DNA from: Flavobacteriaceae bacterium
GTDB lineage: Bacteria > Bacteroidota > Bacteroidia > Flavobacteriales > Flavobacteriaceae
Reading direction: 5' to 3'
Length of the DNA: 64,000 nucleotides
Assembly: GCA_013373105.1 (NCBI GenBank)
Contig: JABXIJ010000004.1
Coordinates: 21,451 to 85,450 of the forward strand
In this document: piece by piece, positions 29,611-38,047 of the stretch
How the letters are laid out: each line of letters begins with the position of its first letter
Numbering within the stretch: the first letter of the stretch is position 1
Made by a program: the position numbers and the translations under genes
The notes under the pieces: model-generated
Databases searched by the model: none
What the model was told of the DNA's origin: nothing
What the model saw: the letters and a program-made list of their open reading frames with translations, nothing else

Positions 29611-31722
29611 ATGAGTACAAACACAATAAAAGTTGCTTTAATAGGTAATCCAAATACAGGTAAAACATCATTATTTAATCAGTTAACAGGATTAAAACAA
29701 AAAGTTGGAAACTACCCAGGAGTAACTGTAGATAAAAAATTAGGTAATGCTAAATTATCTAACAGTTACAATGCAATAATTACAGATTTACCAGGTACTT
29801 ATAGCATAAACCCAACTTCTTTAGACGAGAGCATTGTACTAAAAACACTTTTAAATAAAGAGATTAGAACATCTCCTGACGTAATTTTAGTAATTGCAGA
29901 TATCGATAATTTAAAGCGAAATCTACTCCTATTTTCACAAATTAAAGATTTAGAAATTCCTACTGTTTTAGCCATTAATATGGTAGATCAAATGGATAAA
30001 AAAGGAATTTCAATAGACATTAATTTACTTGAAAAAGAACTGAATACTGAAATTGTATTAATAAGTGCTCGTAAAAACAAGGGAATTCAAGAAATTAAAG
30101 AAGCAATAATTCGTTGTCATGTAGCAGCAAAAGCTTCTCCATTATGTAATATTAACAATAGAATTGATGCTGAATATTTTAAGGAATTAAAAAAAGTAAG
30201 CTCCAATTATACTTTGTATGAACTATGGTTAATGGTTACTCAAAACAACTTTCCAGACTCAATTACTGAGCAAGAAAAAGAGCAGCTTATTAAATTTCAA
30301 GAAGACACTACTAAACTTAAAAAATATCAACATAAAGAAACTATATATAGATACCAAGAAATAAATAAAATTCTTAAAAAAACATATATTTTAGATAGAT
30401 CTAAAGCAACTGATTTACGAAGTAAATTAGATAAGATTTTTACACATAAGATATTTGGTTACCTTATTTTCTTTTCAATATTATTAGTCATTTTTCAATC
30501 TATTTTTGATTGGGCATCAGTTCCTATGGACTTTATCGATGCAACTTTTGCAGATCTTTCTAATTATGTAAAAGAATCGTTACCTGCAGGTATTTTTACA
30601 GATTTACTAACAGAAGGTGTTATTGCAGGAATTGGAGGTGTAGTTATTTTTATTCCACAAATTGCAATTCTATTTTTATTTATAGCCATTTTAGAAGAAA
30701 CTGGTTATATGAGTAGAGTCGTTTTTTTAATGGATAAAATAATGAAACGCTTTGGTATGAATGGTAAGAGTGTAATTCCATTAATATCTGGAACAGCTTG
30801 TGCAATACCAGCAATAATGGCAACCAGAACTATAAGTAATTGGAAAGAAAGGTTAATTACCATTTTAGTAACACCTTTTGCAACATGTTCTGCAAGGTTG
30901 CCTGTTTATGCAATTTTAATTGCGTTAGTTATACCTAATACTCAAATATTTGGTTTTCTAAACCTACAAGGTTTAGTATTATTATCATTATATGCTTTAG
31001 GTTTTTCAATGGCAATTTTATCAGGATATATTCTACATAAAGTTTTAAAGATAAATACCAAGTCTTTCTTTGTAGTTGAAATGCCAGATTATAAATTACC
31101 TTCTTTTAAAAATGTTTTTTATGAAGTTGTAGAAAAAACGAAAGCATTTGTAATTGGAGCAGGAAAAATAATTTTAGCGCTATCAATTGTTTTATGGTTC
31201 TTAGCATCAAATGGTGGTGAAGATTATAAAAATGCTGAACAAAATGTTATATCTAAAACTCAAAATAAAAATCTAAGTTCTATTGAGCTTGATAAAAAAA
31301 TAGCATCAGAAAAACTAGAAAAATCGTATATAGGTATTTTAGGTAAATCTATAGAGCCAATTATAAGACCTTTAGGTTATGATTGGAAAATTGGTATAGC
31401 TTTAATAACATCATTTGCAGCTCGTGAAGTTTTTGTTGGTAGCTTGGCAACCATATATAGTGTAGATGCTGATGATGAAGATACTACAACTATTAAAGAA
31501 AAAATGGCTGCAGAAATAAGACCTTCTACTGGCGAAAAACTATTTACACTACCTGTTGGATTATCATTACTAGTTTTTTATGCTTTTGCTATGCAGTGTA
31601 TGGCGACTTTAGCTATAGTAAAAAGAGAAACCAAAAGCTGGAAATGGCCAATAATTCAATTAGTTGCTATGGGTATTTTAGCATATATATCTTCATTAAT
31701 AACCTATCAAATTTTAAGTTAA
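29611..31722 (+). CDS. feoB: Ferrous iron transporter FeoB
   Basis: GNPNTGKTSLFNQLTG, NYPGVTVDKK, DLPGTYSI, Gate motifs SGTACAIPAIMATRTI. Confidence 0.97.
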   Translation: MSTNTIKVALIGNPNTGKTSLFNQLTGLKQKVGNYPGVTVDKKLGNAKLSNSYNAIITDLPGTYSINPTSLDESIVLKTLLNKEIRTSPDVILVIADIDNLKRNLLLFSQIKDLEIPTVLAINMVDQMDKKGISIDINLLEKELNTEIVLISARKNKGIQEIKEAIIRCHVAAKASPLCNINNRIDAEYFKELKKVSSNYTLYELWLMVTQNNFPDSITEQEKEQLIKFQEDTTKLKKYQHKETIYRYQEINKILKKTYILDRSKATDLRSKLDKIFTHKIFGYLIFFSILLVIFQSIFDWASVPMDFIDATFADLSNYVKESLPAGIFTDLLTEGVIAGIGGVVIFIPQIAILFLFIAILEETGYMSRVVFLMDKIMKRFGMNGKSVIPLISGTACAIPAIMATRTISNWKERLITILVTPFATCSARLPVYAILIALVIPNTQIFGFLNLQGLVLLSLYALGFSMAILSGYILHKVLKINTKSFFVVEMPDYKLPSFKNVFYEVVEKTKAFVIGAGKIILALSIVLWFLASNGGEDYKNAEQNVISKTQNKNLSSIELDKKIASEKLEKSYIGILGKSIEPIIRPLGYDWKIGIALITSFAAREVFVGSLATIYSVDADDEDTTTIKEKMAAEIRPSTGEKLFTLPVGLSLLVFYAFAMQCMATLAIVKRETKSWKWPIIQLVAMGILAYISSLITYQILS

Positions 31723-31841
31723 TGCAAGAAGTTTTAGTTTATATACTAGTATTTTTAGCAGTGTTATTTTTGGTTAAAAAATATATATTACCATCAAAAA
31801 AAGGCAATAATTCATGTAGTTCAGATTGTAATTGCCATTAA
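31722..31841 (+). CDS. FeoB-associated Cys-rich membrane protein
   Basis: MQEVLVYILVFLAVLFLVKKYILPSKKGNNSCSSDCNCH; ATG overlaps feoB stop (TAATG). Confidence 0.85.
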   Translation: MQEVLVYILVFLAVLFLVKKYILPSKKGNNSCSSDCNCH

Positions 31842-31915
31842 TTTCTTAACACAAAATTAGCAGTACAGCCTTAGACTATTTTCTAAATTTGATAAATTTT
31901 TAAAAAACCATTACA

Positions 31916-32464
31916 ATGAAAAAAATATTCCTTTACGTAAGTATTTTAAGTGTTTCTCTATTAACTACAATAGATACTAATGCACAACAAAAATTCCCAA
32001 AGATGGATGTTAGTCCAATGGACGCAGCTTCTTATCCAACAAATTGGAGAGAAGCTAACAAACTGGTAAAAGTAGTTTACAGTAGACCTCAATTAAAAGG
32101 TAGAGAATTAGAAAAATTAGCCCCAAAAGGTAAAGTTTGGAGAACTGGAGCTAATGAAGCTGCTGAAATTACTTTTTATAGCGATGTTAATTTTGGAGGA
32201 AAAGATATTGCTGCTGGAACGTATTCATTATTTAGTATTCCAGGTGATGACGAGTGGACAGTAATAATTAGCAACCAAAGAAATATTTGGGGTTCGTATT
32301 TTTATAAAGAAGCAGAGGATGTAGCTAGAGTTACTGCATCAGTTTCTGAATCAGATGAAAATATAGAAGCTTTTTCAATTGTTTTTGATGGTGAAGAAGA
32401 TAATGCAACCATGCATATGGGTTGGGGAAAATTAATTGTTTCTGTACCTGTTGAGAAAAAATAA
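31916..32464 (+). CDS. DUF2911-like secreted protein
   Basis: Signal peptide; MDVSPMDAASYP, VVYSRPQLKGRE, KVWRTGANEAAEITF, AGTYSLFSIP. Confidence 0.85.
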   Translation: MKKIFLYVSILSVSLLTTIDTNAQQKFPKMDVSPMDAASYPTNWREANKLVKVVYSRPQLKGRELEKLAPKGKVWRTGANEAAEITFYSDVNFGGKDIAAGTYSLFSIPGDDEWTVIISNQRNIWGSYFYKEAEDVARVTASVSESDENIEAFSIVFDGEEDNATMHMGWGKLIVSVPVEKK

Positions 32465-32481
32465 CACTACAAAAACCAAAT

Positions 32482-32518
32482 AAAAAAAAGAGAAGCAAAA
32501 TGCTTCTCTTTTTTTTTA
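32482..32518. terminator. Bidirectional terminator between DUF2911 gene and nrdA
   Basis: AAGAGAAGCA-AAA-TGCTTCTCTT flanked by A8/T9 runs. Confidence 0.85.
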
Positions 32519-32543
32519 TCAAACTTTTAATTTTTAATATTTT

Positions 32544-34331
32544 CTAGCCTTCGCAACTAGCACATTCTTTCTTTTGTTTAAATTTCTGTGCAGCATTCAT
32601 ACTGTGTTGATAGTACATAGATTTTACACCTAACTTCCAAGCATTTACATACACTTTATTTAAATCTTTAATTGGCATATCTGGATGCACCATTATGTTT
32701 ATAGATTGCCCTTGATCTATATAGTTTTGACGGTTTGCAGCTTGATATACAATTACATTCTGATCGATTTCAGAATACGTTTTAAACACGTCTTTTTCGT
32801 GCTCAGTTAAGAAATCTAAATGTTGTACAGAACCATCATTATCTCTAATACTTTTCCATACATCAGATGTGTTTTCACCTTTTTCTTCTAAAAGTTTTTC
32901 TAATATTGGGTTCTTAATAGTTGTTTTAATTTTAGCAATATCTTTTACATAAATATTAGACCAAATTGGTTCTATACCTTGTGAAACTTGACCTAAAATA
33001 AATGCAGAAGACGTTGTTGGTGCAATTGCATTTAAGGTAGTATTACGTCTTCCATAACCTTTTAAAATTGCTGGCTCACCATATTCTTTTGCCATTTCTT
33101 CTGAAGCTGCATAAGATTTTTCTTTAATCACCTTAAAGATTTCATTATTTAAATTAAATGCTTCTTGACTATCGAATGCTAACATTTTAGACTGTAATAA
33201 AGAGTGCCATCCTAATGCACCTAAACCTAAAGCTCTATTTTCTTTAGCAAACTTGTAGGCTTTTTCCATGAAAGAAAAAGTAAGTTGATCGTCTTTGTTT
33301 GGTGAGTCTTTATACACTTCTAATTTGGTAATAAACTCTTCCATCACTGCATCTAAGAAGTAAGTAAGTGTTTCAACTGCATCAGTATCTTTCCACTTGT
33401 CATAGTGTAACAAGTTTATAGATGATAAGCAACAAACAAAAGACCACTCTTCGTTAGAAGGTAACATAATTTCTGTACACAAATTACTAGCGTGAATAGT
33501 TAGGTTTTTGTCTTTGTATACATCAACAGTTTCGTTATTTGCATTATCTCTAAATAAAATATATGGATAACCTATTTCTCCTCTTGATTGTAAAACTTTA
33601 GCCCAGATTGTTCTTTTTTCTACATCACCATCAATCATTTCTTGCATCCATTGGTTACCAACAGTCACACCATGAGTTAACTCTTGAATTGGATTCCCTT
33701 CTTTACCTATTTCTAAGAATTCTTTAATATCTGGATGATCTATAGGCAAGTATGGTGAAAATCTACCTCTTCTTACAGAACCTTGACTAACTACATCAAC
33801 CATTTTTTCGAACAATTGCATAATATGTACAGAACCTGAAGAAGAACCATTATTTTTTACTTCTGCACCTCTAGGACGCAATTTCCCAAAATAACCTGAA
33901 GTACCTCCTCCTAATTTAGACATCATTCCTACTTCTGATTGAGAGAATAGAATATCTCCCATATCATCTGCTATGTGCGACCCAAAACAGCTAATTGGTA
34001 AACCTCTTTTTTTACCAAAATTCGACCAAACAGGAGAGGCTAAAGAGAAAAAACCTTCTGCCATATATTTATAAAACTTGTCAGCAAAACCTGGTTTCTT
34101 TAAAATACGTTCAGCATTTTCTGCTATTTCTCTAATTCTTCCTTCAGGTGTAGCACCTTCTGTTAAGTAACCAGATTCTAAAAATTTACGGCTATTTTCT
34201 GTTAACCATTCAATTTTTGGTTGGTCGTACATTTTATCTAGAATTTCCTGTCTAGAAGAATTTCTTGCTGCTTTTAACTTCTCGAAGTCAGAAGTTTGCT
34301 CTGTTTGGGTTTTTGTAGTGTTTTGGCTCAT
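32544..34331 (-). CDS. nrdA: Class I ribonucleotide reductase catalytic subunit (no N-terminal ATP-cone)
   Basis: SPVWSNFGKKRGLPISCFGS, NLCTEIMLPSNEEWSFVCCLSSINL, C-terminal CASCEG. Confidence 0.95.
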   Translation of the reverse strand: MSQNTTKTQTEQTSDFEKLKAARNSSRQEILDKMYDQPKIEWLTENSRKFLESGYLTEGATPEGRIREIAENAERILKKPGFADKFYKYMAEGFFSLASPVWSNFGKKRGLPISCFGSHIADDMGDILFSQSEVGMMSKLGGGTSGYFGKLRPRGAEVKNNGSSSGSVHIMQLFEKMVDVVSQGSVRRGRFSPYLPIDHPDIKEFLEIGKEGNPIQELTHGVTVGNQWMQEMIDGDVEKRTIWAKVLQSRGEIGYPYILFRDNANNETVDVYKDKNLTIHASNLCTEIMLPSNEEWSFVCCLSSINLLHYDKWKDTDAVETLTYFLDAVMEEFITKLEVYKDSPNKDDQLTFSFMEKAYKFAKENRALGLGALGWHSLLQSKMLAFDSQEAFNLNNEIFKVIKEKSYAASEEMAKEYGEPAILKGYGRRNTTLNAIAPTTSSAFILGQVSQGIEPIWSNIYVKDIAKIKTTIKNPILEKLLEEKGENTSDVWKSIRDNDGSVQHLDFLTEHEKDVFKTYSEIDQNVIVYQAANRQNYIDQGQSINIMVHPDMPIKDLNKVYVNAWKLGVKSMYYQHSMNAAQKFKQKKECASCEG

Positions 34332-34333
34332 GG

Positions 34334-35608
34334 TTAAAATAAATCGTCGCTAGTTATACTTTTTGTTCTTTTACTGTAGTTTATAGATCTTTTTACAAAG
34401 AAATCTCCGTGTTTGGTTCCAATTATTTCATCATCAAACCATTCAGTTTCTGCTAATAATTTTTCGTCTATATCAAATACTTTTGGAATATCTATACTCT
34501 CTAAAGAGTTGTTAAATCTGTTTTTAATGAATTCATTAATTACATCTTTTGGTAAAAAATCTAACTCTCCTTTTTCAAAAATCCAATCTATAATTTTACT
34601 TTCTGCAAAGTAAGCTTCTTCACAAATTTCTTGAATTAGCTTTGTGTAATCATCATCAAACCAATCAGGATTTTCTTCTTTAATTATTTTAATAATATCT
34701 ATACCAAAATCTCCATGAATTTGCTCTTCTTTAGAAGTTGCTTCAACAACATTAGAAATACCTTTTAATGCATTTTTATACTTATTAAAAGCCATTATAA
34801 TTAGGAATTGAGAAAATAACGATACGTGCTCTATGAATAATGAAAATAATAAAACAGACTCAGCGAAATCTTTATTTTCTTCGCTTTTAACATTTTTTAA
34901 TGCAGTTTCAAGATAGTTTACACGACGCATTATTACAGGATTTTTCTTTAACGACTCAAATTCGTTGTTTAATCCTAAAATTTCTAATAAATGAGAATAT
35001 GCATCATGATGACGAACTTCACTTTCTGCAAAAGTTGATCCTACAGAACCAATTTCTGGTTTTGGCATTCTTTTGTAAATATCTCCCCAGAAAGATTTAA
35101 CGGCAACTTCAATTTGAGAAATAGCTAACATAGTATTTTTAATGGCATGTCTTTCTGTTGAAGATAAATGTGTTTTAAAATCTTGAATATCACTTGTAAA
35201 GTTAAACTCTGTATGAATCCAATAAGAATGTCTAATTGCGTCTACATATTCATATAAAGCTGGATATTCGTAAGGCTTTAAGTTTAACCTTTTCTCAAAT
35301 ATGTTAGATTTTCTATTTCTAGCCTGTTCATCTCTATATAAAATGTAGGCTTTTGCCACATCACGAAAAGGGCTATCCATTAATTTTACCTCTACAATAT
35401 CTTGTACTTGTTCTACTGTAGGAACATAGTTTGGTTCCATAAGTTTCCTCTCCAATAATGTACCGTAAACAATTTTTGAAATTGCAATAGCATCTTCTCT
35501 TGTACCATTGTCAACAGAATTCATTGCTTTTTCGATAGCATGTGTTATTTTGTCGAGCTCAAAAGTACAAGTTGTGTAGTCTCTTTTAATGATGTGCGTT
35601 ATTTCCAC
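34334..35608 (-). CDS. nrdB: Class I ribonucleotide reductase radical subunit with N-terminal ATP-cone
   Basis: N-terminal IIKRDYTTCTFELDKITHAIEKA...VEQVQDIVEVKL (ATP-cone); ferritin-like core ESEVRHHDAYSHLLEIL, ATSKEEQIHGDFG. Confidence 0.93.
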   Translation of the reverse strand: MEITHIIKRDYTTCTFELDKITHAIEKAMNSVDNGTREDAIAISKIVYGTLLERKLMEPNYVPTVEQVQDIVEVKLMDSPFRDVAKAYILYRDEQARNRKSNIFEKRLNLKPYEYPALYEYVDAIRHSYWIHTEFNFTSDIQDFKTHLSSTERHAIKNTMLAISQIEVAVKSFWGDIYKRMPKPEIGSVGSTFAESEVRHHDAYSHLLEILGLNNEFESLKKNPVIMRRVNYLETALKNVKSEENKDFAESVLLFSLFIEHVSLFSQFLIIMAFNKYKNALKGISNVVEATSKEEQIHGDFGIDIIKIIKEENPDWFDDDYTKLIQEICEEAYFAESKIIDWIFEKGELDFLPKDVINEFIKNRFNNSLESIDIPKVFDIDEKLLAETEWFDDEIIGTKHGDFFVKRSINYSKRTKSITSDDLF

Positions 35609-35987
35609 TGTAAAATGTAATTAAAATGTTAATTTCTGTCCCTAACAAAGATTGTTATTTTTGTTTTTATAGGAAAGACATTTTTATTCACAAATTCCAT
35701 GAAGTTTTTAACAAATCAATATTTTTTTACTTTTCTTTGTGAAAAATTATTTTTTATAACTATCTAATTACATGTATTTTACAAATTTAAATCTTGCTAG
35801 ACTACTGATTCTATTGACATTCTAGTAAAGCACTTTTTTGAATCAAAAAAATTAAAATATTTATGCTAAAACAGCAAAATTTTTAAAAACTTACATCCAT
35901 TAAAAACTTAATACATTAAAATTTATTTAGAATTTGTTTACATAGCACTCTTTACTGTTATTTCTTTATAAAATTTCTTTTTTGCAG

Positions 35988-35995
35988 TATTTTTG
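35988..35995 (+). promoter_or_regulatory. -7 box TATTTTTG upstream of ctaA
   Basis: TAnnTTTG match 15 nt before the ATG. Confidence 0.45.
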
Positions 35996-36010
35996 TGAAA
36001 ACTTTTTTGA

Positions 36011-37033
36011 ATGAAAAATAGATTCCCAAAAATTATAAAAATTGCAATTATTTCTGTTTATCTGATTTTTTTAGCAGGATCTGTTGTAAGAATGACTGGT
36101 TCTGGAATGGGTTGTCCAGATTGGCCAAAATGTTTTGGATATTACATTCCTCCTACATCTGAAGAACAAATTACTTGGAAACCTAATACCAAGTTTAAAA
36201 AAGGCTATATTATTGTAAAAGATGAAGAGTTATATGTTGCAGAAAAAGACTTAACAACAAACGCTGAATTCAACTTAAAGAACTGGACTAAATACACAAA
36301 ACACGATTACGCAACTTTTAACAAATTCCATACTTGGACAGAGTACATCAATAGACTTGTATCTGTTTTAGCTGGTTTTGTGTTCTTGTTTTTAATATAT
36401 GGTTCTACTAAATTTTGGAAAGAAAAAAAGAGCATAACATTATTATCTTTTGTGTCTTTCTTTTTAATGTTATTTGAAGCTTGGTTAGGTAAAACTGTTG
36501 TAGACAGTAACCTAACACCAACTATTATAACCATTCATATGGTGGTAGGTCTTATTATAATTGCCCTATTATTATGTTTAAATTATATCATTTCAGAAAA
36601 GAAAACCTATTCCTATCATAGTTTATTTAATAAGCTATTAATTGTAGCTATAATATTCTCTTTAGTACAAATTGCAATGGGAACTCAGGTCAGACAATTT
36701 ATAGATGAGCAAGTAAAATTATTTGGCTTTGAAAATAAAAACTACAGTTTAATGGATCCTAATTGGAAATTTTATTTTCACAGATCTTTTACCATAGCTA
36801 TAATTCTTGTAAACGTTGGAATGTTTTATATAAATCAAGTTAATAACTTAGGTTACAAACTTGTTAATTGGATTCTATTTTTAATCTTTTTGGAAACTAT
36901 TACAGGAATCTTAATGTATTATGCAGAAATTCCATTTGGCACACAAGCCATACATTTAATGTCTGGTGCTATTTTATTTGGTTTGCAATTTTACCTTTGG
37001 ATTCAAAGTAGAAAAACTGTTGCAATAAATTAA
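36011..37033 (+). CDS. ctaA: Heme A synthase (COX15/CtaA)
   Basis: AGSVVRMTGSGMGCPDWPKCFG, FHTWTEYINRLVS, HMVVGL. Confidence 0.93.
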   Translation: MKNRFPKIIKIAIISVYLIFLAGSVVRMTGSGMGCPDWPKCFGYYIPPTSEEQITWKPNTKFKKGYIIVKDEELYVAEKDLTTNAEFNLKNWTKYTKHDYATFNKFHTWTEYINRLVSVLAGFVFLFLIYGSTKFWKEKKSITLLSFVSFFLMLFEAWLGKTVVDSNLTPTIITIHMVVGLIIIALLLCLNYIISEKKTYSYHSLFNKLLIVAIIFSLVQIAMGTQVRQFIDEQVKLFGFENKNYSLMDPNWKFYFHRSFTIAIILVNVGMFYINQVNNLGYKLVNWILFLIFLETITGILMYYAEIPFGTQAIHLMSGAILFGLQFYLWIQSRKTVAIN

Positions 37034-37041
37034 TACACTTT

Positions 37042-37464
37042 TTAAGGATGTGCATTTACCCAAACTTCGCCATCAGAAAAATATTCTTTTTTCCAAATTG
37101 GTACAGTTTGTTTAAGGGTATCTATAGCAAATTCACAAGCTAAAAAAGCTGCTTTTCTATGTTTTGCTGAAACAGTAATAATTACAGGAACATCTCCAAT
37201 TTGTAATAAACCTTCTGCATGATGAATGGCAATTTTTTTGATGTCGAAATCTACTAAGGCTTTGTCAGCTATTTTTTGCATTTCTTTAATCGCCATTGGT
37301 TTATAGGTAGAAAAATCTAATTGCTGTACTGCTTTTCCTTTAGTATCATTTCTAACAGTGCCTACAAAAACAGCAATACCACCACAAGTATCATCTTCTA
37401 CGAAATTATAACAACTCTGAAGATCTAATTTTTTGGAAGTTATTTTAACAGAAGTATTCTTCAT
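37042..37464 (-). CDS. moaE: Molybdopterin synthase catalytic subunit
   Basis: GGIAVFVGTVRNDTKGK, HHAEGLLQIGDVPVIITVSAKHRKAAFLACE, PIWKKEYFSDGEVWV. Confidence 0.95.
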   Translation of the reverse strand: MKNTSVKITSKKLDLQSCYNFVEDDTCGGIAVFVGTVRNDTKGKAVQQLDFSTYKPMAIKEMQKIADKALVDFDIKKIAIHHAEGLLQIGDVPVIITVSAKHRKAAFLACEFAIDTLKQTVPIWKKEYFSDGEVWVNAHP

Positions 37465-37525
37465 AATATCACAAATTTAATAATTCAGAACGTATCTTTG
37501 CGTTGCTTTTATAAATGATTTTTTA

Positions 37526-37798
37526 ATGAAAATTTTCTTTAGAATTGTTAGCTTTTTAGAAGGTATTTCTTATCTATTATTAATGTCTTTAGGGCTTTAT
37601 TTTAAATATGTTTTAAACGACCCAAGTTTTGTTAAGCTTTTTGGTATGCCTCATGGTATATTATTTATGTTATACATAATTTTGGCTGTACTCTTTAGGT
37701 CTGAAATAAAATGGAAAAGTAAAGATTTTACTATTATTTTATTAGCTTCAATAATACCTTTTGGTACTTTTTATGTAGATAAAAAATACCTGAGATAA
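37526..37798 (+). CDS. DUF3817-like membrane protein
   Basis: FRIVSFLEGISYLLLMSLGLYFKYV, GMPHGILFMLYI. Confidence 0.85.
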   Translation: MKIFFRIVSFLEGISYLLLMSLGLYFKYVLNDPSFVKLFGMPHGILFMLYIILAVLFRSEIKWKSKDFTIILLASIIPFGTFYVDKKYLR

Positions 37799-38041
37799 TT
37801 AACCTCCACTAACAGGTGGTATGATTGCTACAACATCATTAGGTTTTAAGAAAATATCATAACTAGCATATTCTTCGTTAACTGCAATTGCATACGAATT
37901 TAGATTATTCAAATCTTTGAATTTTTCTTTTAAAATTTCTTTTAAATCGTTTACAGAACAATTATCATTTACTTCTAAATTGATGTTGCTTTCCCCAGTT
38001 AAATCTTTAGTAATTCCAAAAAAAAGTATCCTTACATTCAT
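37799..38041 (-). CDS. moaD: Molybdopterin synthase sulfur-carrier subunit
   Basis: VRILFFGITKDLTGES; C-terminal VVAIIPPVSGG. Confidence 0.93.
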   Translation of the reverse strand: MNVRILFFGITKDLTGESNINLEVNDNCSVNDLKEILKEKFKDLNNLNSYAIAVNEEYASYDIFLKPNDVVAIIPPVSGG

Positions 38042-38047
38042 TACTAT

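Noticed and set aside
31596-31841. 81-aa ORF overlapping the feoB 3' end
   Set aside because: Only the portion from 31722 (MQEVLVYILV...) is real; the upstream part is feoB out of frame.
35609-36010. 400-bp AT-rich nrdB-ctaA intergenic region as hidden gene or NrdR site
   Set aside because: No ORF with codon structure and no convincing paired NrdR-like boxes; only promoter-like TATTTTTG near ctaA.
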